Source: Diplosphaera chodatii (taxonomy: Eukaryota; Chlorophyta; Trebouxiophyceae; Prasiolales; Stichococcaceae). From it: DNA of 64,000 nt. Shown piece by piece: positions 46,980 through 59,239 of the stretch; position 1 is the stretch's first letter, and each line of letters begins with the position of its first letter. The notes below the pieces were generated by a model that saw only the letters and a list, made by a program, of their open reading frames with translations, had not been told where the DNA came from and searched no databases. The stretch covers positions 186,001 to 250,000 of the forward strand of contig JAALGY010000011.1 of the NCBI GenBank assembly GCA_032358165.1, in the 5' to 3' direction. The translations under genes and the position numbers were made by a program.

Positions 46980-49293
46980 TCACAGCTCTGCTATGGTCTT
47001 GCCAGCTACGAACTCCAGCACCTGCAGCGGACCAGATGCAGGTTTCGGCGGTGGCGGTGCTGCAGGAGGCTGCGTCACGGCAGCAGCATGCAACCACAAT
47101 GCGCAGCAAGGCCCTCGGCCTGCTCAGGGCGGCATCCGCGGCCGGCGGCTGACCAACGGCGCACTCGAGGACAAGCTTGTTGATGGGGTGCAAGACAACG
47201 CACAAACCTGCGGCAGCTTGTCCTGCAGCGAGTGCGCAGCGGCAGCCAGGTTCTCCAGAAACTCCTCGTGTGTTGGCCGGTCACCTGCAAGAAGACGGTC
47301 GACAGTGCATCGGCATCGGAGAACATGCAGCAGGCGGGCCTGTGACCAGCTTGCTCGAATCGCTGCGCATTGTGGAGCCACAGCAGGAGCCTGGTGCCTC
47401 CCAGGTGCCTCTTGTGTGGTTGAAGATACGGGGTGCGCATGCAGATCTGAAGCTCACTGCTAGTAACACATCAGGCACAGGTGCTGCACATATTAAGACC
47501 CACCGTCCACGATGTCGGTGATGGACTTCAGCGCGAACATGGGCGTGCCGAACAGGTGCGCCGACCAGGCGATGGCCGCCGCCTCCATCTCCTTCACCTG
47601 CACAGGTCGCGTGACCGCTGTCAACACTGTCCTGCTGGAATCTGTGTGTATTTCAGAGAGGCTGTCCATGTCTTGGGGATGCTATGACACACTATGATCA
47701 GGCGCACTAGACCGGCTTCTCAGATGACCGCCAGTGTGTTCGGCCAGCGTTCACACTCACAACTAAACCCTAAACCCTGAGCTCACCGCCACGCCGTGCT
47801 GCTCCATGCGCTCCATGTCCTCCTTCGTGAAGTCGAGGCTGTTGCCCGACGACACGATGCCTTCCTGCAGGAGGACATTATTTGCAGTTTCAGGGTTACA
47901 ACTCAATCATTTCATGGGCCGCTGCCTGCTGGTTTGCAAAGTATTGCACTCTGTGACCCCCAGGCATGCTGGTGTGTGCCTTGCTGGTGTGCGAAGTGGC
48001 TGCGCTGCACACCTTGAGGCCCAAGGCCTTTGTGAGGTTTGGCGCCGGCACGCCATCGTACGCGCCGATGCCATAGGTGTCGAAGCCCTGCCGCGCACCA
48101 GTATACCATGCAGGTCAGGTGCAGTGGCATTACCGGCATAGTCACACAGCCAGTCCACACCACAGCAAGCCTGTTTGAGTGGAGCCATTTCACTGCAGTT
48201 GCAGGCCACCGGCATCCGAGGGCGGGGCTGTCCCCAGTGTTATCCATGCAGATGCCAGAACGACACTTTGACGTACGTCCCTCGTGCGGAGGCTTTGCAG
48301 AGTGGCGGGCATGTTGCAGCACTGGGACACCCACCGGGATGGCGATGCGGCGGTCATGGTGCATGACTGCCTTGCTGATGTACACGTCGCCGATTTCGCC
48401 GCCCCGGGCCTTGAACCCTCCGGCGGTGCCCGCGCTGATCAGCAGATCCGGCTTGAACGCCTGCACGGCCACCACCGTGATGACAGGGTCAATCTCAGCT
48501 CGCGATACCTGATCTGCAGCATGTGCTGTGTGACAGTGGGGGCAGCCCAAACCACAACCCGACGGCGGCCGCTGGAGGCTGAGGCAGTGTGAACCAGCCT
48601 CGCCCAGGCAGTGCACCACACCTGGAGCGCCAAGTAGGCTGTGAGCGCCGCTGGTACGGTGCCGATCTGATCCACATTGTGAATACTGCACTTTCCTGCA
48701 TACGAGGTTTGGCACACCACCTCGATGCACAGCCAGTGCACACAACACTTGAAGACCAGCATCGACACATGTACCCTTGCGCTGGCAGGCAGATGCGCGC
48801 ATCCCGTGCTGCGGCGTCAACAGCTCCCAGGACATCCAGTCGCAGGCTCACCGTTGCAGACTATGTGTAGGTCGAGACCGAGCGCCTTTCCAGAGTAGGA
48901 CACCGCCGGCGCTGGCTGCGCAATCACCGGCGGGTCGTCCTTACCGAGTCCCAGCCGTTCCAGCAGCGGCTGCGCCTCCGCCTCCATGGCTGCATCAGCA
49001 TGCTGCGAAAATCAGCATCGGCACCGTCCTGGCTCTGTCTGCATGTCGCGATGCCGCAGTACACAGCAGCCTGAGCAGCCGCAAGCTGTCTAAGAGGGGC
49101 GTCATGTGTGGCAGTTGTTCATACCCATCGATGGAATTACCGATCAACATGCAGGGCGAAGTGGCTACATGTGTTTTGCGCACGCTTGAAAAGGAGCAGG
49201 CACCATGCGCCCGCGCGCATGAGACCTACCTATGAGCACCATGACGCGCTGGAGGGGCTTGTCTGCCGCAGCTGTGCCATTCAGCGTCGTCAT
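46980..49293 (-). CDS. MTN: 5'-methylthioadenosine nucleosidase
   Basis: Nine exons join in frame to 255 residues (Arabidopsis MTN1 has 267): 49293-49230, 48989-48852, 48695-48622, 48460-48335, 48087-48013, 47864-47787, 47597-47504, 47284-47208 and 47021-46980. The enzyme cleaves MTA to adenine and methylthioribose in the Yang cycle, recycling methionine. Family motifs in order are VMVLIAMEAEAQPLL (active-site Glu at about residue 26), VDQIGTVPAALTAYLALQ, DLLISAGTAGGFK, GDVYISKAVMHHDRRIAIP, EGIVSSGNSLDF, VKEMEAAAIAW (substrate-binding Met-Glu) and SITDIVDGDRPT, whose first Asp is the catalytic acid. It ends VLEFVAGKTIAEL, like the plant C-terminus. The small first exon was chosen because the family's first beta-strand must precede AMEAEA. 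The intron after exon 6 holds a telomere-type motif. Confidence 0.92.
47764..47778. repeat. Telomere-type CTAAACCC motif in intron
   Basis: CTAAACCCTAAACCC, two plant-type telomere units, lies within 25 bases of the exon 6 donor (47786) of the MTA nucleosidase gene, inside the intron. Confidence 0.7.
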
Positions 49294-49710
49294 TACAGCA
49301 AGATGCTATGGTGACTGGCAAGCATGCGCGCTCCGTTCACAGCTTTGCCGCTGGTGATCTGAGCTGATCAGGCCCTTGAAACTTGAAGAACTCTCGGCCG
49401 CTGGCCTCTTCCCACCTCGTTTGCAAGCACAACTATTGCAGCTGTTGCGGAGGAAACACATGAGCTGATCAGGTCTGGTCTCGTCAGGTCGTGCCATCGC
49501 CAATTCGCCATGCATGTCTTGTGAGGATTTGCTCATGTGCTGCAACTGGCGCGTGCCGGACCTTTTTGCTTCGCTACATTTGTGCTTTCGCCCTGCCGGA
49601 AAGCAGCAAAGCGTGCTGAAAACTGCGCCGACTGCATTGCGAGCGTTAGGGCACGGTTCGCTGCTCTTGTGTGTGGGGATCTCGTGACCACAGACTACGG
49701 CGCTGCACTC
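49294..49710. promoter_or_regulatory. Divergent promoter region, MTA nucleosidase / F-box-LRR 1
   Basis: About 420 bases between divergent start codons. It holds both promoters. No motif was identified. Confidence 0.35.
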
Positions 49711-51890
49711 ATGGCGGCACACCGCGCATCCTTCGATTCGCTCAGCGATGATGTGCTCAGCAGGATTCTGATTTTGGTGCCCCAGGAGGACAGGTGCTGC
49801 TGCACTGCCATTTGATGACGACAGTATTTGCATGTGAAAGCCCGTGAGGTCCTGCAGAGTTCTTCTGATGCGGCAGCATGAAGATCGTGTTGCTGCTGCA
49901 GGGTGAAGCGGTTGCCGCTGGTGTGCCGCCGATGGCACACCATCATGGCTGATGCCAGCATGTGGCCGGCACTGGACGTGGCACCATGGGAGCATTGCAC
50001 ACGGCGTAAACAGTTTGCCAACTGGAATGGCTGGTTGCGGAGGCGCAGCCCAGGGATGCGCGAGGTCACACTCAAGGCAAGATCATGCGCGATCTGCAGC
50101 TGTTCGCACAATTGCCAGCGTGGTGCTGGGTTGCAGGCTGCCGTCCTGCCGAGCAGCTGCTCCCGAGTCAGAACCATGCGTCCACGGTTGCCCTTCATCC
50201 CTGCCAAAGATCACCCAAATTCGAATCGTGCCATGCAGACCCGGGGCACCCACAGCCGTCAGCGGCATCTACATACTGCGCTGGTGTGCCTGGCGCCAGG
50301 CACAGCAGCGCCGCAGCTGCAGAGCCTGCGGATTGTGACGGAGGATGTTGCGGAGGCCATCCCATTCGACGTCTACACCCTCGTATGGCCAGCTGCTGGG
50401 TCTACACCACATGCCTGCCTGCTTCTGGCACGTGCCTTGCGCGAACTGAGTGATGGCCTGCAAGTCGCTCACGCCCTTTCCAACGCAATTGTGCAGGCAG
50501 ACGTCACCCGGCTTCAATCCCTCACCCGCTTCGAAGCCTCCTACATCAGCACGCCGCCCGACCTGCCGGCCTTGGACGAGCTGCTGGCCTGCCTGCCAGG
50601 GCTCCAGGCCCTTCGGTTGCACTTCTGCCCTGCCGGAGATCCCCCAGCCTTGTCCGGCTCGGACACGGGCAGCGATAGCGAGTGGCTGGCCCCCGAAGAA
50701 GCGATCGGGTTCCCGCACAGTCTGCTGATGTGAGTGCTGCCAGTGCACAGGCTGTACCACCCACAGCGTCACCTGTCTCACGTTTGCGATGCGACACCTG
50801 TGCTATGCTCGTGTTCATGTGGAATCATCTCAGGCGCTGGGCACTTGCCATTGCAGGTGTACTGGCTTGACCAGCTTGGACCTCAGCGTGTTTGAGCACA
50901 TGCAAGCGATGTATGCCGTGGGCTGCGTTCCCACAGGCATCACCACATTGCAACGCCTGCAGCACCTGCGCCTTGACAACTGCGTCAGAGCCCCGCTGCC
51001 AGGCGGCATCAGCCAGATGACACAGCTGACCAGCTTGCACGTCCTGCAAGACGACTTCGGCTACAACCATCAAATCTTCAGCAAGGCCGACGGACTCGTG
51101 GTGTGTTGTGGTCCCATACTTCCCTCTCTCATATATCTCCTGAATGTGTGATGTGAGGGACGTCACCATCTTGCTGACCCTCATGTCACCAGCAAGCATA
51201 GCGATGCGAGGGGCTGTATGAAACAGTAGACAAACCACCACCTTCAACGCCTGCGCAGGCACTGCCAGCCTCCCTCCAGGCACTGCATGCCACGTGGGTC
51301 CCCATGGAGATGCTGGCAACACTGACGGACCTGCAGCATCTGACCCTTGAACATGCTGTTGGTCCTCCATTCACGGATGTGTGCAGCCTCAGCGCCCTGC
51401 AGCGCCTGACATCTCTCCACATGGGCTTCGCTGGTGACACTGCACTGCTTGCATTCGCTGGCTGCACCGGCCTCCGTGAGCTGCGCTTGACAGGTGTGTC
51501 ACCGGCCTAAGCATATTCAAATATGCATGCTGCCAGTCGCTGGTCTTGCATAAGCACATGCATGCACTTGTTTTGCCTATCCCTCTGCAGTCGCCGACAA
51601 TGTGACGCCACGATGCTTACATTGTTGCAGCATCAGCGACAACAGCGGTGGCGCCGCTGCCCTACCAGCAGCTCACCAGGCTGCAGCTGCGGGGCAGCAG
51701 CTACCGTGTAGCCGAGGTCCTGACCATGATCTCGGAGCTGGCAGAGCTGGAGATTCTTGAAGTGCTGGAGACAGTCACAGCACTTGTGACCGTCACCCGC
51801 CTGGGACAGAACCAATCAGCAATACCGATGGCCTGGGACACCAGCCGCAGAGCCGTGAGAGGCAGGACGGCTTCCCACACAGCCTGCTGA
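49711..51890 (+). CDS. F-box/LRR protein 1 (chimeric last exon)
   Basis: Seven exons join in frame to 457 residues: 49711-49793, 49902-50076, 50239-50382, 50497-50729, 50857-51100, 51259-51493 and 51631-51890. Exon 1 and the start of exon 2 form the F-box (FDSLSDDVLSRILILVPQED, then RLPLVCRRWHTIM). Exons 3-7 give leucine-rich repeats such as LTSLDLSVF, LQHLRLDNC, MTQLTSLHVL and LQRLTSLHMGF. F-box/LRR proteins normally select substrates for SCF ubiquitin ligases. Exon 2 ends at a GC donor. The last exon starts like exon 7 of its paralogues (YQQLTRLQLRGSS...LEILEVLE). After about 51780 it switches to sequence like the end of exon 4 in another frame, and stops at 51888. The protein is therefore about 60 residues short of the paralogues' ends and may be defective. 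Confidence 0.75.
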
Positions 51891-52037
51891 GGTGGGTTCT
51901 ACATACCGCATCTTTCGAGCATATGACGCACCGTGCAGCTGCATGACACAGCGTGTCAGTCAGGTGCCCCTGCCGACCGGTAAAACAATTTTGGGTTGCG
52001 ACTGGTGGTCTCAGCCAGGCAGTGCTTGTTGCTGCAG

Positions 52038-53198
52038 GTGCACTGGCTTGACCAGCCTGGAGCTCAGCGTGTATCAGCCACGTGGTGAAGTGGAGCCAAC
52101 GTTTGCACTTGGCAGCATCCCGGCAGGGATCACCATGCTGCAGCGCCTGCAGAGTCTGAGTCTTGTCAATGCTTTGACCGCGCCGCTGCCGCGCAGCTTC
52201 AGCCAACTGACACAGCTGACCAGCCTGGACGTTGCGCAGAACAGTGGCGCCCTGTTCCAAGATGCTGACGGACTGGTGGTGCGTTGGGTGGTTGTTTGCA
52301 AACACAGTTTGCATGCATCCTCGCACCCTGTCACGGCAGACGCTGCACAGCCGTCCATCTCTCCTGCTTATCGCAAGTGTGGCGACCAGGCAGGCTCGTC
52401 ACTTGTTCTACAGCGTGCAGCGGGTCATGGTCCTGCAGGCGCTGCCGACCTCGCTGCAGGAGCTAGAGGCCACCTGGGTGCCTGTAGAGGTGCTGGCTCC
52501 GCTGACAGCCCTGCGGTACCTTAACGTGCGGGGCACCGTCAGCACTGCGCCGGGTAGCGCCTGCAGCCTGAGCACGCTGCAGCAACTGGCAACCCTTGGG
52601 CTACGTGCAGCTACAGACGCGGCGCTGCAAGCATTTGGCGGCTGCACCGGCCTCCGCTGCCTGAGCTTCAGCAGTGCGTCACGCATTGCAAAACTGCAAG
52701 CTTGAGTTGTGTGCTACGTTCATTGATATCGGATTCGGAGCTTGTACTGTCATGGTTGTCTGTAGCATAGTGTCTCAGCTATTGGCCTCTTTGTGCATTG
52801 CAGCACTGGATGAACAGGAGCTGCAGCCGCTGCCATACCAGCAGCTTACCCACCTACAGCTGTACTCTGGGCCCTTCAGTGCAAGCAACGTCCAGGACAT
52901 GATATCAGGGCTGCTGCAGCTGGAGATCCTCGAGGTGACCGATGCAGAGGAGGCATTTGACTTGCTGGACTTTGACGCTGTGGCGTTGGCCAAGCTGCCA
53001 AAGCTGCGGTTGGTGAACCTTGCCGGGTCGGTGCTGTGGGATGGTGGACCGGCGGAACAGCCTGTTCAGGGAGATGCAAAGCGGGACTACCTGCCCTTGC
53101 CGGTGGTGCACCACTTGGTGTGTCTGCAGCGGGCACTCCCCAACATAGAGTGGGAACTGGGCCACGACCGGAACTGGCCACCATCCAGTCCCGATTAG
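52038..53198 (+). pseudogene. Headless F-box/LRR copy (exons 5-7 only)
   Basis: Three exons (52038-52278, 52439-52673, 52804-53198) match exons 5, 6 and 7 of the family and join in frame to the stop at 53196. They contain LTSLELSV, LQRLQSLSLVN, CSLSTLQQLATLGL, YQQLTHLQL, KLPKLRLVNLAGSVLW and LPNIEWELG. No F-box exon or exons 1-4 precede them. Immediately upstream is the exon 4-like end fused into F-box/LRR 1 (GFPHSLLR if read in the family frame, donor at 51892). It may be a relic, or the 3' part of F-box/LRR 1 reached by alternative splicing. Confidence 0.7.
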
Positions 53199-53964
53199 TC
53201 TCATTAGAGGACGACTGGAGATCGATGGACCGGCACATGGTCGGTGCAGTGTCTACTCCTCCTGTGCTGTCTAAGTGGAAGTGCTGCTGCGTCTCATCCT
53301 CCACGACTGCATCAGCGCATAACACATGCATGTGCGGAGCATATTTGGCAGCAATTGTGGTACAACCGGCAGCCTGGACAGCAGTAGGTCGTTTGGCAGC
53401 TTCTGATTGTTCGAAAACATCTCATGCCACTCGATTAGACTGCGTTGTGCAGGATGCTTACAGCACAATCTGCAGTATGCGCTTGTGCATGGCAACACCT
53501 TCCCGTGAAACCACCACCACCCGGTGCATGCGCCAGAGTATTGTATTTCTGTCGTTCACACAGATGATCCCCACAAGCTGTCGCCAGCTCCTGCTGACAC
53601 ACGGTCGACCAGGCGAACGTGATGCATATGATTGAAGATGTGAGGTCACGCGGTGCGGTTTCGTTTCAAGCCGCGAGCCGCTGACAAGCTCACTCCTAGG
53701 AAAGGATACTACATGGATCCAATGTCTGAAGTGACATATTGAGAAGTAGCGATCACAGTCTTGCCATGCATGCTGAATGTGCAGGATGTGCTCACGTGCT
53801 GCAAGTGATTCCCAAGCAGCAGCAAGCCAGCGACTCCGCTTGTCACATCATCATTCTGTGAGACCGTATCGTTCGTGCGGTAGTTTGACACTGCATGTCA
53901 GCAATCCCTTTACAAATTTCATCCTCGTGCGTGCACGGTGAATTACAGCTGTAGTGCTTCCCAC
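53199..53964. other. Intergenic region in F-box/LRR array
   Basis: About 770 bases. It should hold 3' sequence of the partial copy and the promoter of F-box/LRR 2. No exon was seen. Confidence 0.4.
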
Positions 53965-56214
53965 ATGGCGGCACACCGCGTATCATCAGTCGAATCCTTG
54001 AGCGACGACGTGCTCGTCAAGGTGTTCATGGTGCTGCCCCAAGCAGACAGGTGCAGCGTTGAGCACAAGCAGGAGGAATGCCAATTAGCGCCTACAGATG
54101 CATCCAAAGCGTGTTGTGGTTACCCTGCAAGCTTGGTTCCACTGTCTTCAGGGTGAAGGCGCTACCGCTGGTGTGCCGCAGATGGCACAAAATCATGTCA
54201 GACGTCAGCATGTGGCCGTGCGTGAATGTGGAGGCGCGGGGCAAGGTTCAGCATGTCAGCAGCCTGAGCACTTGGCTACGGCAGCGCAGCTGGGGCATAC
54301 GCGAGCTGACCCTGCGGGTGAGCACCCAGTGCGGCTGCACCTGCTGAGAAGCTGCATCACTGAGTCGGGTCTGTGCGCCATGTCACAATGACATCTGATC
54401 GTCAAGTACAGCAGATCAAATGGTGTCGTGCAGCAACTGCGCAAGGCTCCTCCTGTGCTTTCTGCGCTGCGGTCCGTGGCGCCAATGCTGCCGACAGCGA
54501 CCCAGTTGCATTCGCTGCGACTTGTGACAGACGACATGGATCGTGCTGAACCTTACGTCATCCAAGATTTGGTGCAGCCATCTTGCAAGGCCCCAATGCA
54601 TGCCTGGTGATGGCCTGCAGCCTGCATTACAAACAGCTTGTGAGTGCACAGTTGGCAGGCATTGACGGCTGCCATTGAGATGATGCAGGCATGCGTCAGC
54701 AGGTTGCGCTCCCTCACACAGCTCGAAATCGCATGCATTGGCACACCGGTGAACCTGCCAGCCCTGGACGATTTGCTCGGCAGCCTGCCGGCACTCGAGG
54801 ATGTCCGCCTGCACTTCTGCCCAGCTGAGATCACAGACACAGACGCAGACAGCGACGCTGATGGGCAGGAAGACTTGCCGCCGGGCAGCTTCCCGCAGAG
54901 CTTGCTGAGGTGTGTGCTGCAACCGCTAGGTGCTACAGCACGCAGCGTAGCTACAGCAATAGACCATTTGCAGCAGCAAGTGCCTTGCATACAGCTTGCA
55001 TGGTTTCATCTGAAGCGAGGCAGGTCTTGCTTTGTGGTGGTATGTGACGCTCTGTGATTGTGCCTTCCACCACAGGTGCACCCAGCTGACGTGCCTCGAG
55101 CTCAGCATGTGCAACCCGGACTCCGTGAAAACATTGTTCACTGTGGGCGGTCTGCCGGCGGGTATCACCGTGTTGCAGCATCTGCGGCACTTGCGCCTGC
55201 ACAACTGCGTGATGGGGTCGCTTCCGCAAGGACTCGCCAGGATGACGCAGCTGACCAGCCTGGTCGTCACACATGGCGCAGAAATGGACGAGTATCACGA
55301 TGCGCATGAGCTGCAGGTGCTTTTGCTTTTGTCAGCAACACTGTGCAGCCGCTGCTGGGCAGCGTGACAAGTTTGATGTCAAGGCAGGCCCGGAGGTGGC
55401 CTCCAGTTATTCAGGATGCACTGGCAGAATTCACAACTTGTGAGGTGACAGTGTTGTAGATGAAAACTTCTGCTGCTGTCGCAGGTGATGCCATCCTCTC
55501 TTCTGGTGCTGGAAAGTGCTGCGGCGGACATGGGTGCACTGGCACAGCTCACGGCACTGGTGCGACTGAGCCTGGAGGATACGGTCGGCAGCTGCAGCTT
55601 GAGCACGCTTCAGCGCCTGACATCGCTCCAGATGGACAGCTTTGACGATGCGCAGCGCCACGCATTTGCTGGCTGCACCAGCCTGCGGAAACTTCACCTA
55701 AGCAGTGCGCTGCCATGACAAGCCCGAGCTGCTTGGTGCATGTATGTAGGCTGACCCGATCTCGTGCACTCGTACCTTTCATTCATTGCAATTTCGTGCT
55801 GCCAATCCTTGCACTGGGTGACGGTCATTGGAGCCTACATCGCACATCTGCTTCAATGCAGCACTGGACTTGACAGGACCACAGCCGCTGCCATATCCGC
55901 AGCTTACCCACCTGACGCTGCGCGGCGGCATACACAAAGTACGGGACATCATGGCCATGGTTTCCAAGTTGCGGCGGTTGGAAATCCTGGAAGTGCTCGA
56001 GGCAGATGAGGCGCTTAATATGGCAGCACTCAGTGCCAAGGATCTGTCAAGGCTGCCCAAGCTGCGGCTTCTGAACCTGTCAGGTACATTGCTATGGGGT
56101 TCGATGTCGTCGGACGTGTCCAGACGGTGGTCTGAGCTGCAGGTGGTTCAGCACCTCATGAACTTGCAGCGGCAGTTCCCAAACATCAAGTGGGTGATAG
56201 GCGGTCTGCCATGA
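53965..56214 (+). CDS. F-box/LRR protein 2
   Basis: Seven exons join in frame to 474 residues: 53965-54050, 54152-54317, 54434-54571, 54689-54909, 55076-55316, 55485-55704 and 55862-56214. The F-box is SSVESLSDDVLVKVFMVLPQ followed across the intron by LPLVCRRWHKIM. Exons 3-7 encode leucine-rich repeats: ATQLHSLRLV, LEDVRLHFCP, LTCLELSMC, LRHLRLHNC, LQRLTSLQM, YPQLTHLTLRGG and RLPKLRLLNLSGTLLW. The end is FPNIKWVIGGLP. This copy is intact and sets the family plan used for comparison. Every intron has GT..AG ends. Its closest relative is F-box/LRR 4, sharing APPVLSALRS in exon 3. Chlorophyte F-box/LRR arrays are usually of unknown substrate. Confidence 0.8.
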
Positions 56215-56949
56215 CGCAGCAGTTGAACAGCGAATATCTTAATATACTAAGACGGCACGCAGCCCTTGGGACTGCCCGACAGCCCAGCCGCTTGTCAACA
56301 TGTGCCCCTGACGCTTTGATGTATCTGGGTCAGGTACCCAAATGTTGGCGATGAGCGCTGATGCTGCAACAGCTGATGCGGTGCAGCACTCGGCAACGGG
56401 TGACTATGTGCCTCGCTTGCAGCATAGCATGCTTTGCATCTGCAAGTTCCACTTGTAGCTGAACACTGTGTGCGGCATGGTCTCGACCATGCGGCAATGC
56501 ATGTCACGACTGGTGTTGGGCGCCACATTGAGCTGAGATGGCAGACTGCCGCACTAGTGCAGTTTGCTCTCACGTGGCACATATGCACTCCTCTGGGCAG
56601 CTATGGCATGGAATGCGCATCATGGCCGCATGCGATCTGAGGGTGATCTGAGGATGCAGACCACGGGGCGTGGCCGTCAGAAGGCTGTCGCCAGCGTGTC
56701 GATTGTCCTGTATGGAATAAAAGATGCTGCAGACCTGAAATGTGCGGTTGCACGGCCAGCCAAGGATGTCATTACAGCACGTGAGTAAGAGAGTAACACC
56801 TCATCAGCAGTGTCGTGGTCGTCAGCAGCCACACATTGTTTGCAGTATCCTGTGCTGGTCGGACGTATTGTCTGGCCATGTGAAACTGCCCGTTCGGCAG
56901 ATCGACATCCTCGTGGCCGCGAGTGAACTGCAGCTGCGGTGCTGCACAC
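56215..56949. other. Intergenic region in F-box/LRR array
   Basis: About 735 bases. The part after the stop (GGCACGCAGCCCTTG, then TTGTCAACATGTG) is repeated downstream of F-box/LRR 4, and a conserved element lies at 56634-56659. Confidence 0.5.
56634..56659 (+). promoter_or_regulatory. Shared upstream element, copy 1
   Basis: GATCTGAGGGTGATCTGA plus GGATGCAG lies 316 bases before the start of F-box/LRR 3. GATCTGA occurs twice within it. Similar sequence lies before F-box/LRR 4 and 5 at like distances. It could be a promoter site or an untranslated exon edge, since it ends in CAG. Confidence 0.5.
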
Positions 56950-59239
56950 ATGGCGGCACACCGCACATCCATCGAGTCCTTGAGCGACGACGTGCTCGGC
57001 AAGGTCTTCATGCTTCTGCCTCAGGGAGACAGGTGGAGTGTCGCTGCCAGCCTTCAGACGTCAAGCGCGCTCAATTACCCCTGCTAGAGCCTGTGCATGT
57101 CAGGTGTCGAGAGCTGGCTGACATTGCACAACATTTGTATGGCTTTCAGGGTGAGAGGGCTGCCGCTGGTGTGTCACAGATGGTACACAATCATGGCTGA
57201 TACTACTATGTGGCCAGCTGTGGATATGACACTGGGGATTGGCGCATCTGGCCATGACCGCACCACATATGACTGGCTGCGGCAGCGCAGCCCGGGCATA
57301 CGCGAGCTCACACTGCAGGCACGTTGTCGGCATTGCAGCTGTAATGTCTTAGACCAGTGCGCTCCATGCCGAGGTGGACCCATATATCACCCCCCTCATG
57401 CATCTGATCTGCTGATTGGCTTCACCTGTTTTGCTCTGTGCTGTGCAGCAAGGCGGCGAAAACAGTTACCTAATCTCAGCACTGCAGACTGTGGCGCCAA
57501 TGGCGACCCAGCTGCAGCAGCTGCGGCTTGTAACGAACGATGCTCATCCACTAGATATTTGGGATCTGGTACGGCATGTTGACACCCTTCAACACAATTC
57601 TGGTTAATGTAAGGGAGCAACACAGGAGAGGTGTTCTGGCTAACCACCTGGTTTCCATTCTGCACAGGCATGCGTCAGCCGGTTGCACACCCTCACCCAC
57701 TTTGAGGCCGAGTACATTGGCACACCAATTGACCAGCCAGCGCTGGACGACGTGCTCGCACAGCTGCCAGCACTTCGGGTTGTCTGCTTGCACTTTTGCC
57801 CACACAAACCTCGATCCGCTTCCGATGCGGACTCAGACACCGACTATGTGATGCTGGGCAGAGACCGCATGCAGCCGGACAATTTCCCACAGAGCCTGCT
57901 CAGGTGAAGGCTGCCATGCAGTGCTTTGCTGCAATGCAGCTCTACTTCAGTGCATCTGCATCAACACCCTGTGCTTTTTCTGCATAACCATGACTGGGGA
58001 GTCTGAGCTGATAAGCGTTTGCCAACTGTGCCTGCAGCTGCACGGGCCTGACCAGATTCGACCTCAGCATGTTCAAGCCGGATAACTTGGAGGACATGTT
58101 TGCCGTGGGCAGCTTACCGGCAGACATCACAGCGTTACAAAACCTGCAGCACCTGCGACTTCACAACTCCTTGACGTTGTGGCTGACCTGCAGCATCAGC
58201 CGCATGACACAACTGACCAGCCTGGCGGTCACGTATGACGACTTGGACAGCATGCCATACGATGCTCCCGGCCTGCCTGAATCGGTGCGTTGGGTGTGTG
58301 TAACAACACCGGAATTGTGCAGGCATGCCAGCTGTGCAACACAGCAATGCAAATGCTCAAAGCGCATCAAGGTGGTGTTTGTCATATTGCCTGCTGATAC
58401 GTCCAGGTGAGACTGTGTTGTCATGTGATGGTCGAGCAGTCATCGCCCGTGCTCCTGTTGCAGGCTTTGCCGAGTTCCTTGCGGACATTGGAGGCTTTAT
58501 CTGTGCCCAGGGAAGTTCTGGCAGAGCTTACAGCACTGGAGCGCCTGAACACAGGGGAAATCACTGCCACCGGATCCGAATCTACGCCTGTATCTGACAG
58601 CATCAGGCTGCACACACTGCGTTGCCCAAGCATCTTGCAGGGGCTGACGTGGCTGCGGCTGGGCTACGCTGCAGACGCAGAGCTGCTTGCTTTTGCTGGC
58701 TGCACCAACCTTCGCACGCTCTGCTTGCGCGGTGCGTCACCGTTCAAGCTCGACTTGTTGCCAGATGCTTAGCTCTGCCGAGAACATGCATAGTTATGCC
58801 TCTAGACTACTATGCGTGTCCAACGCCCAGATGCCCTGTCTTGAAATCCACTGCAGCTCTGGAGGCGAAGGAGGTGCTGCCACTGCCATTTGAGCAGCTC
58901 ACTCGGCTACAGCTGCGAGGCGGCGACTACCTGGTCAGTGAGATCCAAACTATGATCCCGGAACTGCCGCAGCTGGAGGTCCTGGAGGTGCTCGACACAG
59001 ACGAGGTGGCTCTCGAGCTGGCAGAGTTTGATGTCGTGGCATGGTCGCGGCTGCCAAAGCTGCGGCTGGTCAACCTGTCGGGGTCTATGCTCTGGAACTC
59101 TGGCTCAGTGCACAGGCCTATACCCGCCGGAGAAGTGCGAAACTTCCTACCCTTGCGGGCGGTTCATCAGCTCATGTCTCTGCAGCGGTCAAACCCAAAC
59201 ATAGAGTGGGTACTGGGCGATCCGACGCACTGGCTTTGA
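56950..59239 (+). CDS. F-box/LRR protein 3
   Basis: Seven exons follow the family plan: exon 1 56950-57031 (MAAHRTSIESLSDDVL), exon 2 from about 57151 to 57318, exon 3 from 57449, exon 4 about 57668-57903, exon 5 about 58036-58284, exon 6 about 58464-58731, and exon 7 about 58856-59239. The F-box is followed by LPLVCHRWYTIM. Leucine-rich repeats include ATQLQQLRLV, LRVVCLHFCP, LQHLRLHNS, MTQLTSLAVTY, FEQLTRLQLRGGDY and RLPKLRLVNLSGSMLW. It ends NIEWVLGDPTHWL. Exon 2 ends at a GC donor (57319-57320), as in F-box/LRR 1 and 5. Inferred role: substrate adaptor of an SCF ubiquitin ligase. Some internal exon borders are approximate. Confidence 0.75.
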
